The notes beneath the pieces were generated by a model. It had not been told where the DNA came from. It saw only the letters and a program-made list of their open reading frames with translations, and ran no database searches. From Ruminococcus sp. (GTDB lineage: Bacteria; Bacillota; Clostridia; Oscillospirales; Ruminococcaceae): DNA of 52,639 nt. A program made the position numbers and the translations under genes. This document shows, piece by piece, positions 42,796 to 50,053 of this stretch (position 1 is the stretch's first letter; every line of letters begins with the position of its first letter). The stretch is from contig JAFTQW010000061.1 of NCBI GenBank assembly GCA_017462565.1, forward strand, positions 1-52,639. The letters are read 5' to 3'.

Positions 42796-44859
42796 ATGAT
42801 TAAAACTTGGCCGCAGGAATGGGAAGGCTTCAAAGAAGGACGTTGGAGCAATACTTCTGTAAATGTCCGAGATTTTATTAAGAAAAATTACACACCTTAT
42901 GACGGCGATGAAAGCTTCCTCGTTGGTCCTACAGATGCTACTAAAAAGCTCTGGGATCAGATTATGGATCTCTCTCGTCAGGAAAGAGAAGCCGGCGGCG
43001 TTCTTGATATGGATACAAAAATCGTTTCTACTATCACATCTCATGGTGCCGGTTATCTTAACAAAGATTTGGAACAGATCGTTGGACTTCAGACAGATAA
43101 GCCTTTCAAGCGTTCACTTCAGCCTTTCGGCGGAATCAGAATGGCTCAGAATGCCTGCACACAGAATGGCTATGAGGTTGATCCTGAAATAGTAAAAATT
43201 TTCACTAAATATAGAAAAACTCACAATCAGGGCGTTTTCGACGCTTACACACCTGAAATGCGTATGGCTCGTAAGTCTGCTATTATCACAGGTCTTCCGG
43301 ACGCTTACGGAAGAGGACGTATCATAGGCGACTATAGAAGAGTTGCTCTTTACGGCATCGATATGCTTATTGAAGATAAGAAGCATCAGATCGAAACTTC
43401 GCTTGTTCGTATGACTTCAAAGAACATCCGTCTCCGTGAAGAACTTGCTGAACAGGTTCGTGCTCTTGAAGAACTTAAGGAGCTTGGACATATTTACGGC
43501 TTCGATATTTCAAAGCCTGCCGCAACAGCCAAGGAAGCTGTACAGTGGCTCTATTTCGGCTACCTCGCTGCTGTTAAGGAGCAGAACGGCGCTGCTATGT
43601 CTCTTGGACGTACATCAACTTTCCTTGATATTTACATTCAGCGTGATATGGATAAGGGTATTCTTACTGAAGAACAGGCTCAGGAGCTTATCGATCACTT
43701 TATCATGAAGCTTCGTATCGTTAAGTTCGCAAGAACTCCTGAATATAACGAACTCTTCTCAGGCGACCCGACATGGATCACAGAATCTATCGGCGGCGTT
43801 GACGTAGACGGTCATCACCTTGTTACAAAGAACAGCTTCCGTTATCTCCACACTCTTGAAAATCTCGGAACTGCTCCGGAGCCGAACATGACAATTCTCT
43901 GGTCACAGAAGCTCCCAAGAAAGTTCAAGGAATACTGCGCAAAGATGTCCATCAAGACATCGTCTATCCAGTATGAGAACGATGATATGATGCGTGTTAC
44001 TCACGGTGACGATTACGCTATCGCCTGCTGCGTATCTTCAATGAGAGTCGGCAAGGAAATGCAGTTCTTCGGTGCAAGAGCAAACCTCGCTAAGTGTCTC
44101 CTTTACGCTATAAACGGCGGTGTTGACGAAAGAATGAAGGTTCAGGTCGGTCCTAAGTACAGACCTGTTGAGGGCGATTACCTTGACTTTGACGATGTTT
44201 GGGAAAAATATGACGCCATGATGGAATGGCTTGCCGGACTTTATGTTAATACACTTAATGTTATTCACTATATGCATGATAAGTACTGCTATGAAAAGCT
44301 CCAGATGGCTCTTCATGACAGAGATGTAAAGCGTTATTTCGCAACAGGTATCGCAGGACTTTCTGTTGTTGCAGACTCGCTTTCTGCTATCAAATATGCT
44401 AAGGTTAAGTGCATCCGTGATGAAAACGGCATTGTAACTGATTACGAGGTTGAGGGTGACTTCCCGAAATACGGCAACAATGATGACCGTGTTGACCAGA
44501 TCGCTGTTACAGTTGTCCGCAAGTTTATGGAGAAGATCAAGAAGCACCATACATACCGTGACGGTGTTCCCACAATGTCTATTCTTACTATTACTTCAAA
44601 CGTTGTTTATGGTAAGAAGACAGGCAACACTCCTGACGGAAGAAGAATGGGAGTTCCGCTTGCTCCCGGAGCAAATCCGATGCACGGAAGAGATACTCAC
44701 GGCGCAGTTGCTTCACTTGCTTCTGTTGCAAAGCTTCCTTTCAGACACGCACAGGACGGTATTTCAAATACATTCTCAATCGTTCCAAATGCTCTCGGCA
44801 AGGATATGGATGTGTTTATGGGCGAAGTTGATCTTGATCAGCTCAGAGGAGAAAAATAA
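42796..44859 (+). CDS. pflB: Pyruvate formate-lyase large part, lacking the glycyl-radical domain
   Basis: Converts pyruvate and CoA to acetyl-CoA and formate. 687 residues, against about 750-760 for the complete enzyme. Catalytic cysteines C411-C412 sit in [44 protein letters not shown] and [13 protein letters not shown] are typical. The sequence follows normal PFL up to [17 protein letters not shown], then stops after about 15 residues. The missing VSGYA radical segment is encoded 240 bp downstream as its own protein. The stop overlaps the next start (TAATG). No frameshift connects the three frames; each has its own start. The activating enzyme gene is not in the window. Confidence 0.95.
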   Translation: MIKTWPQEWEGFKEGRWSNTSVNVRDFIKKNYTPYDGDESFLVGPTDATKKLWDQIMDLSRQEREAGGVLDMDTKIVSTITSHGAGYLNKDLEQIVGLQTDKPFKRSLQPFGGIRMAQNACTQNGYEVDPEIVKIFTKYRKTHNQGVFDAYTPEMRMARKSAIITGLPDAYGRGRIIGDYRRVALYGIDMLIEDKKHQIETSLVRMTSKNIRLREELAEQVRALEELKELGHIYGFDISKPAATAKEAVQWLYFGYLAAVKEQNGAAMSLGRTSTFLDIYIQRDMDKGILTEEQAQELIDHFIMKLRIVKFARTPEYNELFSGDPTWITESIGGVDVDGHHLVTKNSFRYLHTLENLGTAPEPNMTILWSQKLPRKFKEYCAKMSIKTSSIQYENDDMMRVTHGDDYAIACCVSSMRVGKEMQFFGARANLAKCLLYAINGGVDERMKVQVGPKYRPVEGDYLDFDDVWEKYDAMMEWLAGLYVNTLNVIHYMHDKYCYEKLQMALHDRDVKRYFATGIAGLSVVADSLSAIKYAKVKCIRDENGIVTDYEVEGDFPKYGNNDDRVDQIAVTVVRKFMEKIKKHHTYRDGVPTMSILTITSNVVYGKKTGNTPDGRRMGVPLAPGANPMHGRDTHGAVASLASVAKLPFRHAQDGISNTFSIVPNALGKDMDVFMGEVDLDQLRGEK

Positions 44860-45074
44860 TGCTTGAATCCAATGTTTTCGGAAAGGCTCAGAATCCGGAT
44901 GAACTCGTCGATCTGATCGACAGTCTTATGTCGGATGGAACGGGTCATGTTAATATATTTTCAAACGACGACAGCGACAGCCTGAAGGTTGAAACCTTGA
45001 ATAGTACTGACTGCGGTATAAAGGGCGCTTGCTGTCAGCCAACAGAAGACGCAATTGACGAGGACGAGGATTAA
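44859..45074 (+). CDS. 71-residue acidic protein between the PFL parts
   Basis: No family recognised. Residues about 12-34 (NPDELVDLIDSLMSDGTGHV, then NIF) line up with residues 7-30 of the downstream radical protein ([20 protein letters not shown]), as a diverged copy of the N-terminal half of a glycyl-radical domain without the radical loop. The rest holds DCGIKGACCQP (Cys 52, 58, 59) and a run of Asp/Glu to the end. The 1-nt overlap with pflB predicts coupled translation, so it is probably made with the enzyme. It could be an assembly factor, a linker subunit or a regulator (inference). Confidence 0.8.
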   Translation: MLESNVFGKAQNPDELVDLIDSLMSDGTGHVNIFSNDDSDSLKVETLNSTDCGIKGACCQPTEDAIDEDED

Positions 45075-45095
45075 TTTTAACAGGAGGATATCATT

Positions 45096-45335
45096 ATGGA
45101 TAATCAGAAACAGGTTGACAATCTTATTGAACTTCTTGACGGATACGTTGAAAAAGGCGGACATCACCTTAATGTAAACGTTTTCACAAGAGAAACACTT
45201 CTTGACGCTCAGGCTCACCCGGAAAAATATCCGCAGCTTACTGTAAGAGTATCAGGTTATGCAGTAAACTTTGTAAAGCTTACAAAAGAACAGCAGGATG
45301 ACGTTATTTCAAGAACGTTCCACGCTACACTCTAA
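45096..45335 (+). CDS. Autonomous glycyl-radical subunit of pyruvate formate-lyase
   Basis: 79 residues equal to the C-terminal domain of complete [40 protein letters not shown] with radical glycine G54, then [18 protein letters not shown] to the end. Similar in principle to E. coli GrcA (YfiD), the spare radical domain, but shorter, and here it must be the only source of the radical for the adjacent truncated PFL. AGGAGG lies before the ATG; a terminator follows directly. Confidence 0.93.
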   Translation: MDNQKQVDNLIELLDGYVEKGGHHLNVNVFTRETLLDAQAHPEKYPQLTVRVSGYAVNFVKLTKEQQDDVISRTFHATL

Positions 45336-45346
45336 TTAACAAAATG

Positions 45347-45374
45347 CCGGACTGTTTAACCAGTCCGGTTTTTT
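45347..45374 (+). terminator. Terminator of the split pfl operon
   Basis: 8-bp GC-rich stem (CCGGACTG with CAGTCCGG) followed by TTTTTT. Confidence 0.92.
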
Positions 45375-45458
45375 ATTTAAATCGGAATAATATTTGATTA
45401 ACCTGATTATAATGTTGTATAGAGTAAAATTTTATTTGTCATTTTCTACATATTTGGG

Positions 45459-45474
45459 GTTAGAAAGAGCTAAC
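45459..45474. promoter_or_regulatory. Upstream GTTAG-N6-CTAAC palindrome, candidate metal-regulator site
   Basis: GTTAGAAAGAGCTAAC, the same half-sites and spacing as the palindrome overlapping the downstream side of the feo promoter, located about 45 bp before the -35. Confidence 0.5.
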
Positions 45475-45519
45475 TTTGATACGCCTTGTACAAAAATAAT
45501 AAGAGAAGAATGAAAGTGA

Positions 45520-45548
45520 TTGACTTTTTCTATTAATTAGTGTATAAT
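45520..45548 (+). promoter_or_regulatory. Predicted promoter of the feo operon
   Basis: TTGACT at 45520-45525, 17-bp spacer, perfect TATAAT at 45543-45548. Confidence 0.8.
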
Positions 45549-45556
45549 AACATATA

Positions 45557-45576
45557 GTTAGTGATACCTAACCTAA
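45557..45576. promoter_or_regulatory. DtxR/IdeR-like operator at the feo start site
   Basis: TTAGTGATACCTAACCTAA (45558-45576) contains the palindrome GTTAG-N6-CTAAC and resembles the TTAGG...CCTAA consensus of DtxR-family iron repressors. It sits over the expected transcription start, where a bound repressor would block initiation. Confidence 0.6.
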
Positions 45577-45608
45577 TAATATGAATTATTTCCAAGGAGG
45601 ATAAATCT

Positions 45609-45818
45609 ATGCCGCTGACATTTGCAAACGCTGGCGAAGAGCACACGATCCTGAAAATTGGCGGAACGCCGGAGGTGAAAAAGCATCTCGAAAATCTTGG
45701 TTTCGTTGCAGGAGGTACTGTAACTATCGTTAACACGATCGACGGAAATTTAATTGTTAACGTCAAGGAAACAAGAGTTGCTATAAGCCGTGAAATGGCT
45801 ATGAAAATTATGGTTTAA
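45609..45818 (+). CDS. feoA: FeoA domain protein, first copy
   Basis: 69 residues forming an SH3-like FeoA domain (HLENLGFVAGGTVTIVNTIDGNLIVNVKETRVAISREMAMKIMV in parts: LGFVAGGTVTIV, TRVAISREMA). Thought to assist FeoB in ferrous iron uptake. First gene of the feo operon behind a clear promoter and operator; an AAGGAGG site precedes the ATG. Confidence 0.9.
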   Translation: MPLTFANAGEEHTILKIGGTPEVKKHLENLGFVAGGTVTIVNTIDGNLIVNVKETRVAISREMAMKIMV

Positions 45819-45830
45819 GGAGAAGATGAA

Positions 45831-46055
45831 ATGAATCTTAAAGAAGCAAAAATCGGCGATACAGTCAAGGTTAAAAAGCTTATCGGCGAGGGCGCTGTAA
45901 AACGCCGTATTATGGATATGGGAATTACAAAGGGAATAGAGGTTACTGTTCGTAAAGTCGCTCCGCTTGGCGATCCTATCGAGGTTACGGTAAGAGGATA
46001 TGAGCTTTCGCTCCGTAAGGCTGATGCGGAAATGATCGAAGTTGAGAAAGTATAA
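45831..46055 (+). CDS. feoA: FeoA domain protein, second copy
   Basis: 74 residues; IGDTVKVKKLIGEGAVKRRIMDMG, ITKGIEVTVRKVAPLGDPIEVTVRGYELSLRK (parts of one FeoA domain). It starts 12 nt after the first FeoA. Only distantly similar to copy 1, so not a recent duplication; Clostridia often carry two small FeoA proteins before feoB. Confidence 0.92.
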   Translation: MNLKEAKIGDTVKVKKLIGEGAVKRRIMDMGITKGIEVTVRKVAPLGDPIEVTVRGYELSLRKADAEMIEVEKV

Positions 46056-46066
46056 TATTTCAGGTG

Positions 46067-46092
46067 ATTGGCGCTGGGAACAGCTCCAATTT
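46067..46092 (+). other. Small hairpin between feoA and feoB
   Basis: TTGG-CGCTG-GGAA-CAGCT-CCAA can fold on itself. No T-run; it may stabilise or modulate the feoB transcript. Confidence 0.35.
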
Positions 46093-46144
46093 ACCCTATA
46101 TTATGAATGTATGCTCACATATTTAATTGAAGGAGAGGTTTAAA

Positions 46145-48658
46145 ATGAGTATAAGAATCGCACTTGCGGGTAATCCGAACTGCGGTAAAACAACACTTTT
46201 TAACGCTTTGACCGGCTCTAATCAGTTCGTTGGAAACTGGCCCGGTGTAACCGTTGAAAAGAAAGAGGGAAAGCTTAAAAAACACGATGGTATTGTAATT
46301 ACCGATCTTCCCGGAATATATTCGCTTTCTCCGTATACGCTTGAAGAGGTTGTTGCAAGAAATTATCTTATTGGCGAGCGTCCGGACGCTATTCTGAATA
46401 TCATCGACGGCACAAATCTTGAACGAAATCTCTATCTCACAACTCAGTTGACTGAAATTGGAATTCCCGTTGTTCTTGCGGTCAATATGATGGATATTGT
46501 AAGAAAAAACGGAGATAAAATCAATCTTGATGAGCTTTCAAAAGCAGTCGGATGCAAGGCCGTTGAGATCTCGGCTCTTAAAGGAGAGGGAATCTCCGAA
46601 GCGGCTGAAGCTGCGATAAATGCTGCAAAATCCGGAAAGACTATTCCGCAGCATACATTTTCCGGTCCTGTTGAACACGCTCTGGCACATATTGAAGAGG
46701 CTGCGCTACATAATATGTCTGAAGAGATGCAGCGCTGGTATGCTATAAAAATTTTTGAGCGTGATGAAAAAGCTCTTGAAAAACTGAATCTTTCTGAAAA
46801 TGTTATGAAGCATATGGAACAGGATATTCAGGCTGTTGAAAAAGAAATGGACGATGACGCTGAATCAATCATAACAAACGAGCGCTATGAATACATTTCA
46901 AAAATTATAGGAAAATGCCTTAAAAAGAAAAATAAAGGAGGCCTTTCAACATCGGATAAGATTGATAAGATCGTTACTAATCGCTGGCTCGGACTTCCTA
47001 TTTTTGCTGTAATAATGTTTCTTGTTTACTATATTTCTATGGTAACGGTGGGAACTGCTGCAACGGATTGGGCTAACGACGGCTTGTTCGGCGACGGATT
47101 CCACCTTTTGGGAATCGGTTCGAGTGAAACTGCTGAAAATGAGGAGAAGTACGGTGATACAAATGCGATCATAGAAGGCTTCCTTGCTCAGGCAGAATCC
47201 GACGGATACAACATTGATGCCGCTTCGGCTGCTATTGATACGGAAACAGACGATTTCAGCGCAGAAATTGCTGAAACGGAATTGAATGCTCTTGCTGCAA
47301 ATTATGCCGACAGCAGCTTTGAGTTTGAGTATGATATTGAGGATGAAGAAACTCTTGAAGTTTCGACGGAAACAGCTTCTATCAGTGATTTAAACGATTC
47401 TATTGTACTCTTTAAGGAGTATGAGGGCGGAGTTGATCCAGCGAATTATGGAATCTGGGTTCCGGGAATTCCGGTTCTTATTGAAAAGCTGCTCGGCAAT
47501 AACTGTCCTGATTGGCTTCACGGTCTTATCATAGACGGTATTGTAGGCGGTGTGGGTGCAGTTCTCGGATTTGTTCCGCAAATGCTTGTTCTTTTCCTGC
47601 TTCTTGCTTTCATCGAGGCCTGCGGCTATATGTCAAGAGTTGCTTTTGTTCTCGACAGAATATTCCGTCGTTTTGGTCTTTCCGGTAAATCGTTTATCCC
47701 GATCCTTATAGGAACAGGATGTGGCGTTCCAGGTATCATGGCTTCAAGAACTATCGAAAATGAACGTGACCGCCGCATGACTATCATGACAACAACTTTC
47801 ATTCCCTGCGGAGCTAAAACTCCCTTCATTGCAATGATTGCCGGAGCAATTTTCGGTGGTTCGGCGTGGGTTGCAGTTTCGGCTTATTTCCTCGGAATGG
47901 CAGCTATAATCATTTCAGGAATCATCCTTAAAAAGACAAAAATGTTTGCCGGCGATCCTGCACCGTTTGTTATGGAACTTCCGGCTTATCATATGCCGAC
48001 AGCAGGAAATGTTCTTCGTTCTATGTGGGAGCGTGGCTGGGCGTTTATCAAAAAGGCAGGAACGATTATTCTTCTCTCAACGATAGTAGTATGGTTCTTA
48101 ACTTTCTTTGGAACAGTTGACGGTTCATTCAGAATGCTTGCAGAAGACGAACTGGATAACAGCGTTCTTGCAACTATCGGTAAAGGCATCGCATGGCTCT
48201 TCGTACCTCTCGGCTGGGGCAACTGGCAGGCTGCCGTTGCATCTGTTACAGGTCTTGTTGCAAAGGAAAACATTGTCGGAACAATGGGAGTACTTTTCGG
48301 TGCAGGAGAGACATCGGTTTACGCAGCACTTGCAGAACAGTTTACAGCAGTTGCAGGATATTCGTTCCTCGCATTCAATCTCCTTTGTGCGCCTTGCTTT
48401 GCTGCAATCGGAGCTATCAGACGTGAGATGAACAGTCCAAAGTGGACATGGTTTGCAATTGCATATCAGTGTGGATTTGCATATATAGTTGCATTCGTTA
48501 TCAATCAGCTTGGAACATTGTTCTCAGGCGATGCAAACGGATTGGGGATAGTTGGAGCAGTTCTTTCATTCGCAATTATAGCATTGGCAATTTATCTCAT
48601 ATTTAAGCCTTATAAGGAATCTGTAAAGCTTACTAAAAGGGTTAAGGATTCAAAGTAA
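46145..48658 (+). CDS. feoB: Ferrous iron transporter FeoB with large extracytoplasmic insertion
   Basis: 837 residues. N-terminal G domain: G1 GNPNCGKTT, switch NWPGVTVE, G3 DLPGIYSLSPY, G4 VNMMD; then a helical GDI-like region. Membrane part with two Gate motifs: FVPQMLVLFLLLAFIEACGYMSR, IPILIGTGCGVPGIMASR-type core, FIPCGAKTPFIAMIAG and LCAPCFAAIGAIRREM. Between the first helix and the GIPVLIEKLL segment lies an extra block of about 110 acidic residues (about 322-435) not needed by the family core. Start ATG 46145 follows AGGAGAGG. Confidence 0.94.
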   Translation: MSIRIALAGNPNCGKTTLFNALTGSNQFVGNWPGVTVEKKEGKLKKHDGIVITDLPGIYSLSPYTLEEVVARNYLIGERPDAILNIIDGTNLERNLYLTTQLTEIGIPVVLAVNMMDIVRKNGDKINLDELSKAVGCKAVEISALKGEGISEAAEAAINAAKSGKTIPQHTFSGPVEHALAHIEEAALHNMSEEMQRWYAIKIFERDEKALEKLNLSENVMKHMEQDIQAVEKEMDDDAESIITNERYEYISKIIGKCLKKKNKGGLSTSDKIDKIVTNRWLGLPIFAVIMFLVYYISMVTVGTAATDWANDGLFGDGFHLLGIGSSETAENEEKYGDTNAIIEGFLAQAESDGYNIDAASAAIDTETDDFSAEIAETELNALAANYADSSFEFEYDIEDEETLEVSTETASISDLNDSIVLFKEYEGGVDPANYGIWVPGIPVLIEKLLGNNCPDWLHGLIIDGIVGGVGAVLGFVPQMLVLFLLLAFIEACGYMSRVAFVLDRIFRRFGLSGKSFIPILIGTGCGVPGIMASRTIENERDRRMTIMTTTFIPCGAKTPFIAMIAGAIFGGSAWVAVSAYFLGMAAIIISGIILKKTKMFAGDPAPFVMELPAYHMPTAGNVLRSMWERGWAFIKKAGTIILLSTIVVWFLTFFGTVDGSFRMLAEDELDNSVLATIGKGIAWLFVPLGWGNWQAAVASVTGLVAKENIVGTMGVLFGAGETSVYAALAEQFTAVAGYSFLAFNLLCAPCFAAIGAIRREMNSPKWTWFAIAYQCGFAYIVAFVINQLGTLFSGDANGLGIVGAVLSFAIIALAIYLIFKPYKESVKLTKRVKDSK

Positions 48659-48670
48659 AGGAGAATTGAT

Positions 48671-48826
48671 ATGCAGTCCTGGATAATAGCGCTTATTATA
48701 CTCACAGTGGTTGTTGCGCTCATAATTTACAGTCTTATTAGAGATAAAAAGCAGGGGAAATCCTCTTGCAGTCATGGATGCAGCAATTGCGCAATGTATG
48801 GACAATGCCATCAAAGCAAAAAATAA
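48671..48826 (+). CDS. FeoB-associated Cys-rich membrane protein
   Basis: 51 residues: one transmembrane helix (IIALIILTVVVALIIYSLI), a basic turn (RDKKQGK) and a Cys cluster CSHGCSNCAMYGQC. This matches the small family that follows feoB in many Firmicutes and may occupy the place of FeoC. It starts 12 nt after the feoB stop with AAAGGAG upstream. Confidence 0.88.
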   Translation: MQSWIIALIILTVVVALIIYSLIRDKKQGKSSCSHGCSNCAMYGQCHQSKK

Positions 48827-48874
48827 ATTTTAAAGATTGTTCATGTTCAAACAGAGGACGAATTATTCGCCCTC

Positions 48875-49053
48875 CACGGCAACAGCATTTACTTTTTCTG
48901 TTAGTTATAAAGGGGACGCTGTCCCCTTAAACCCCTGCCAAAGGGACGTACAGTCCCTTTGGAAACCCAGTATTAATTATTTTCATTTAGCGAGAAATTC
49001 AATATACAAAATCCGCTTAATAAACAATAACAAAAGGTAAATGCTGTTACTAT
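48875..49053. mobile_element. MITE-like element in inverted orientation
   Basis: Left end CACGGCAACAGCATTTAC, right end inverted (GTAAATGCTGTTAC). Its right arm is the reverse complement of the left arm of the 23.2-kb element (AAGCGGATTTTG...), and its left part matches that element's right end (GTTAGTTATAAAGGGGAC). Hairpins AAGGGGAC/GTCCCCTT and CCAAAGGGAC/GTCCCTTTGG. The hairpin with loop TTTAC is reduced to one arm. Confidence 0.75.
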
Positions 49054-49073
49054 TGTTTCGCGCATAAATATTA

Positions 49074-49102
49074 TTGAAAAAATATACCGGATATGATATA
49101 AT
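49074..49102 (+). promoter_or_regulatory. Predicted promoter of the DUF4234 gene
   Basis: TTGAAA at 49074-49079, 17-bp spacer, TATAAT at 49097-49102, just downstream of the MITE. Confidence 0.7.
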
Positions 49103-49134
49103 AATAATGTATTCTGATGAAACAAGGTGATCAT

Positions 49135-49656
49135 ATGAAATGTTATATGTGCGGAACAGAGTTTAGCGGAAAATACTGTACCAATTGCGGTGCGATAGCT
49201 AAGGATGAACAATCTGATTACAGCAATAAGCCTGTAGTTCTGATTTCGCCTTTCCAAAAAAACAGAGCATCTTCGGAAAATTATAATAATTATAGTAATG
49301 TTAATTCTTCTTCAGGAATAAAAAAACGTTCTATTGCGGTGTGTATTCTTCTCACAGTCATAACGTGTGGAATATACGGGATATATTGGTTTGTCAAACT
49401 GAATGATGAGGTTAATTATCTTAGCTCAGTTCAAGTTCCGGTATCCGGAGGAACGGCTTTGTTCTTAACTATCATAACGTGCGGAATTTACGGTTTATTC
49501 TGGATGTATAATCAAGGGGAAAAGCTTGAAACAGCTCGTATGCAGCGAAATATGCCAGCTGGAAACCTTGCAGTTCTTTATCTGATTCTTGCAGTTCTGA
49601 GCTTTGGTATAATTTCATATGCGCTTATGCAGTATGAAATAAACTCAATGGTTTAA
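49135..49656 (+). CDS. Zinc-ribbon DUF4234 membrane protein
   Basis: 173 residues. N-terminal zinc ribbon (C3, C6, C15, C18 in CYMCG and CTNCGAI), a polar linker, then a DUF4234-type membrane part with two repeated helices (VITCGIYGIYWFVKL and IITCGIYGLFWMYNQG) and a last helix (LAVLYLILAVLSFGIISYAL). Function unknown. ATG 49135 has AAGGTGA just upstream; an ATG at 49117 is also in frame. Confidence 0.82.
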   Translation: MKCYMCGTEFSGKYCTNCGAIAKDEQSDYSNKPVVLISPFQKNRASSENYNNYSNVNSSSGIKKRSIAVCILLTVITCGIYGIYWFVKLNDEVNYLSSVQVPVSGGTALFLTIITCGIYGLFWMYNQGEKLETARMQRNMPAGNLAVLYLILAVLSFGIISYALMQYEINSMV

Positions 49657-49660
49657 GTAT

Positions 49661-50014
49661 ATGAAAGTACGAATGAAAAGAACGCTTTTAATATTGAAAA
49701 TCGGTGCTTTGGGGATTATATACTGCATATTCGTAATGCTTACAGGATTTTCAATTTCATGTCCGATAAGAGCTTTTACAGGGGGACGCATTAAGTGTCC
49801 GTCTTGCGGTATATCGAGAATGTGCATTAGTATGGTGAAACTGGAGTTTCATGATGCTTTCAGATATAATCCTGCAATATTTTTACTTATCCCTATCTGG
49901 ACGCTATGCATTGGATTATGGATTTTTGAAAAAGGCGGGCGTTTTATCAAAATAATTGAAATAATATCAATAATTATTCTTATCGGCTTTGGAATTGTCA
50001 GAAATATTGTCTGA
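49661..50014 (+). CDS. DUF2752 membrane protein
   Basis: 117 residues, three transmembrane helices. The DUF2752 core is CPSCGISRMCISMVKLEFHDA, followed by FRYNPAIFLL. This family often sits beside DUF4234-type proteins, and it does so here with 4 nt between them. Function unknown. Confidence 0.88.
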   Translation: MKVRMKRTLLILKIGALGIIYCIFVMLTGFSISCPIRAFTGGRIKCPSCGISRMCISMVKLEFHDAFRYNPAIFLLIPIWTLCIGLWIFEKGGRFIKIIEIISIIILIGFGIVRNIV

Positions 50015-50016
50015 AT

Positions 50017-50053
50017 AAAAATACTGCTGCACTTTAGTGCAGCAGTATTTTTA
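50017..50053. terminator. Bidirectional terminator
   Basis: A 14-bp stem (AATACTGCTGCACT with the complementary AGTGCAGCAGTATT) with A/T runs on both sides, between convergent genes. Confidence 0.9.

Noticed and set aside
44820-45110. Frameshift or sequencing error as the cause of the split PFL
   Set aside because: About 240 bp of unrelated coding sequence with its own start lies between the two parts, and the radical part has its own AGGAGG and ATG, so no single indel would rejoin them.
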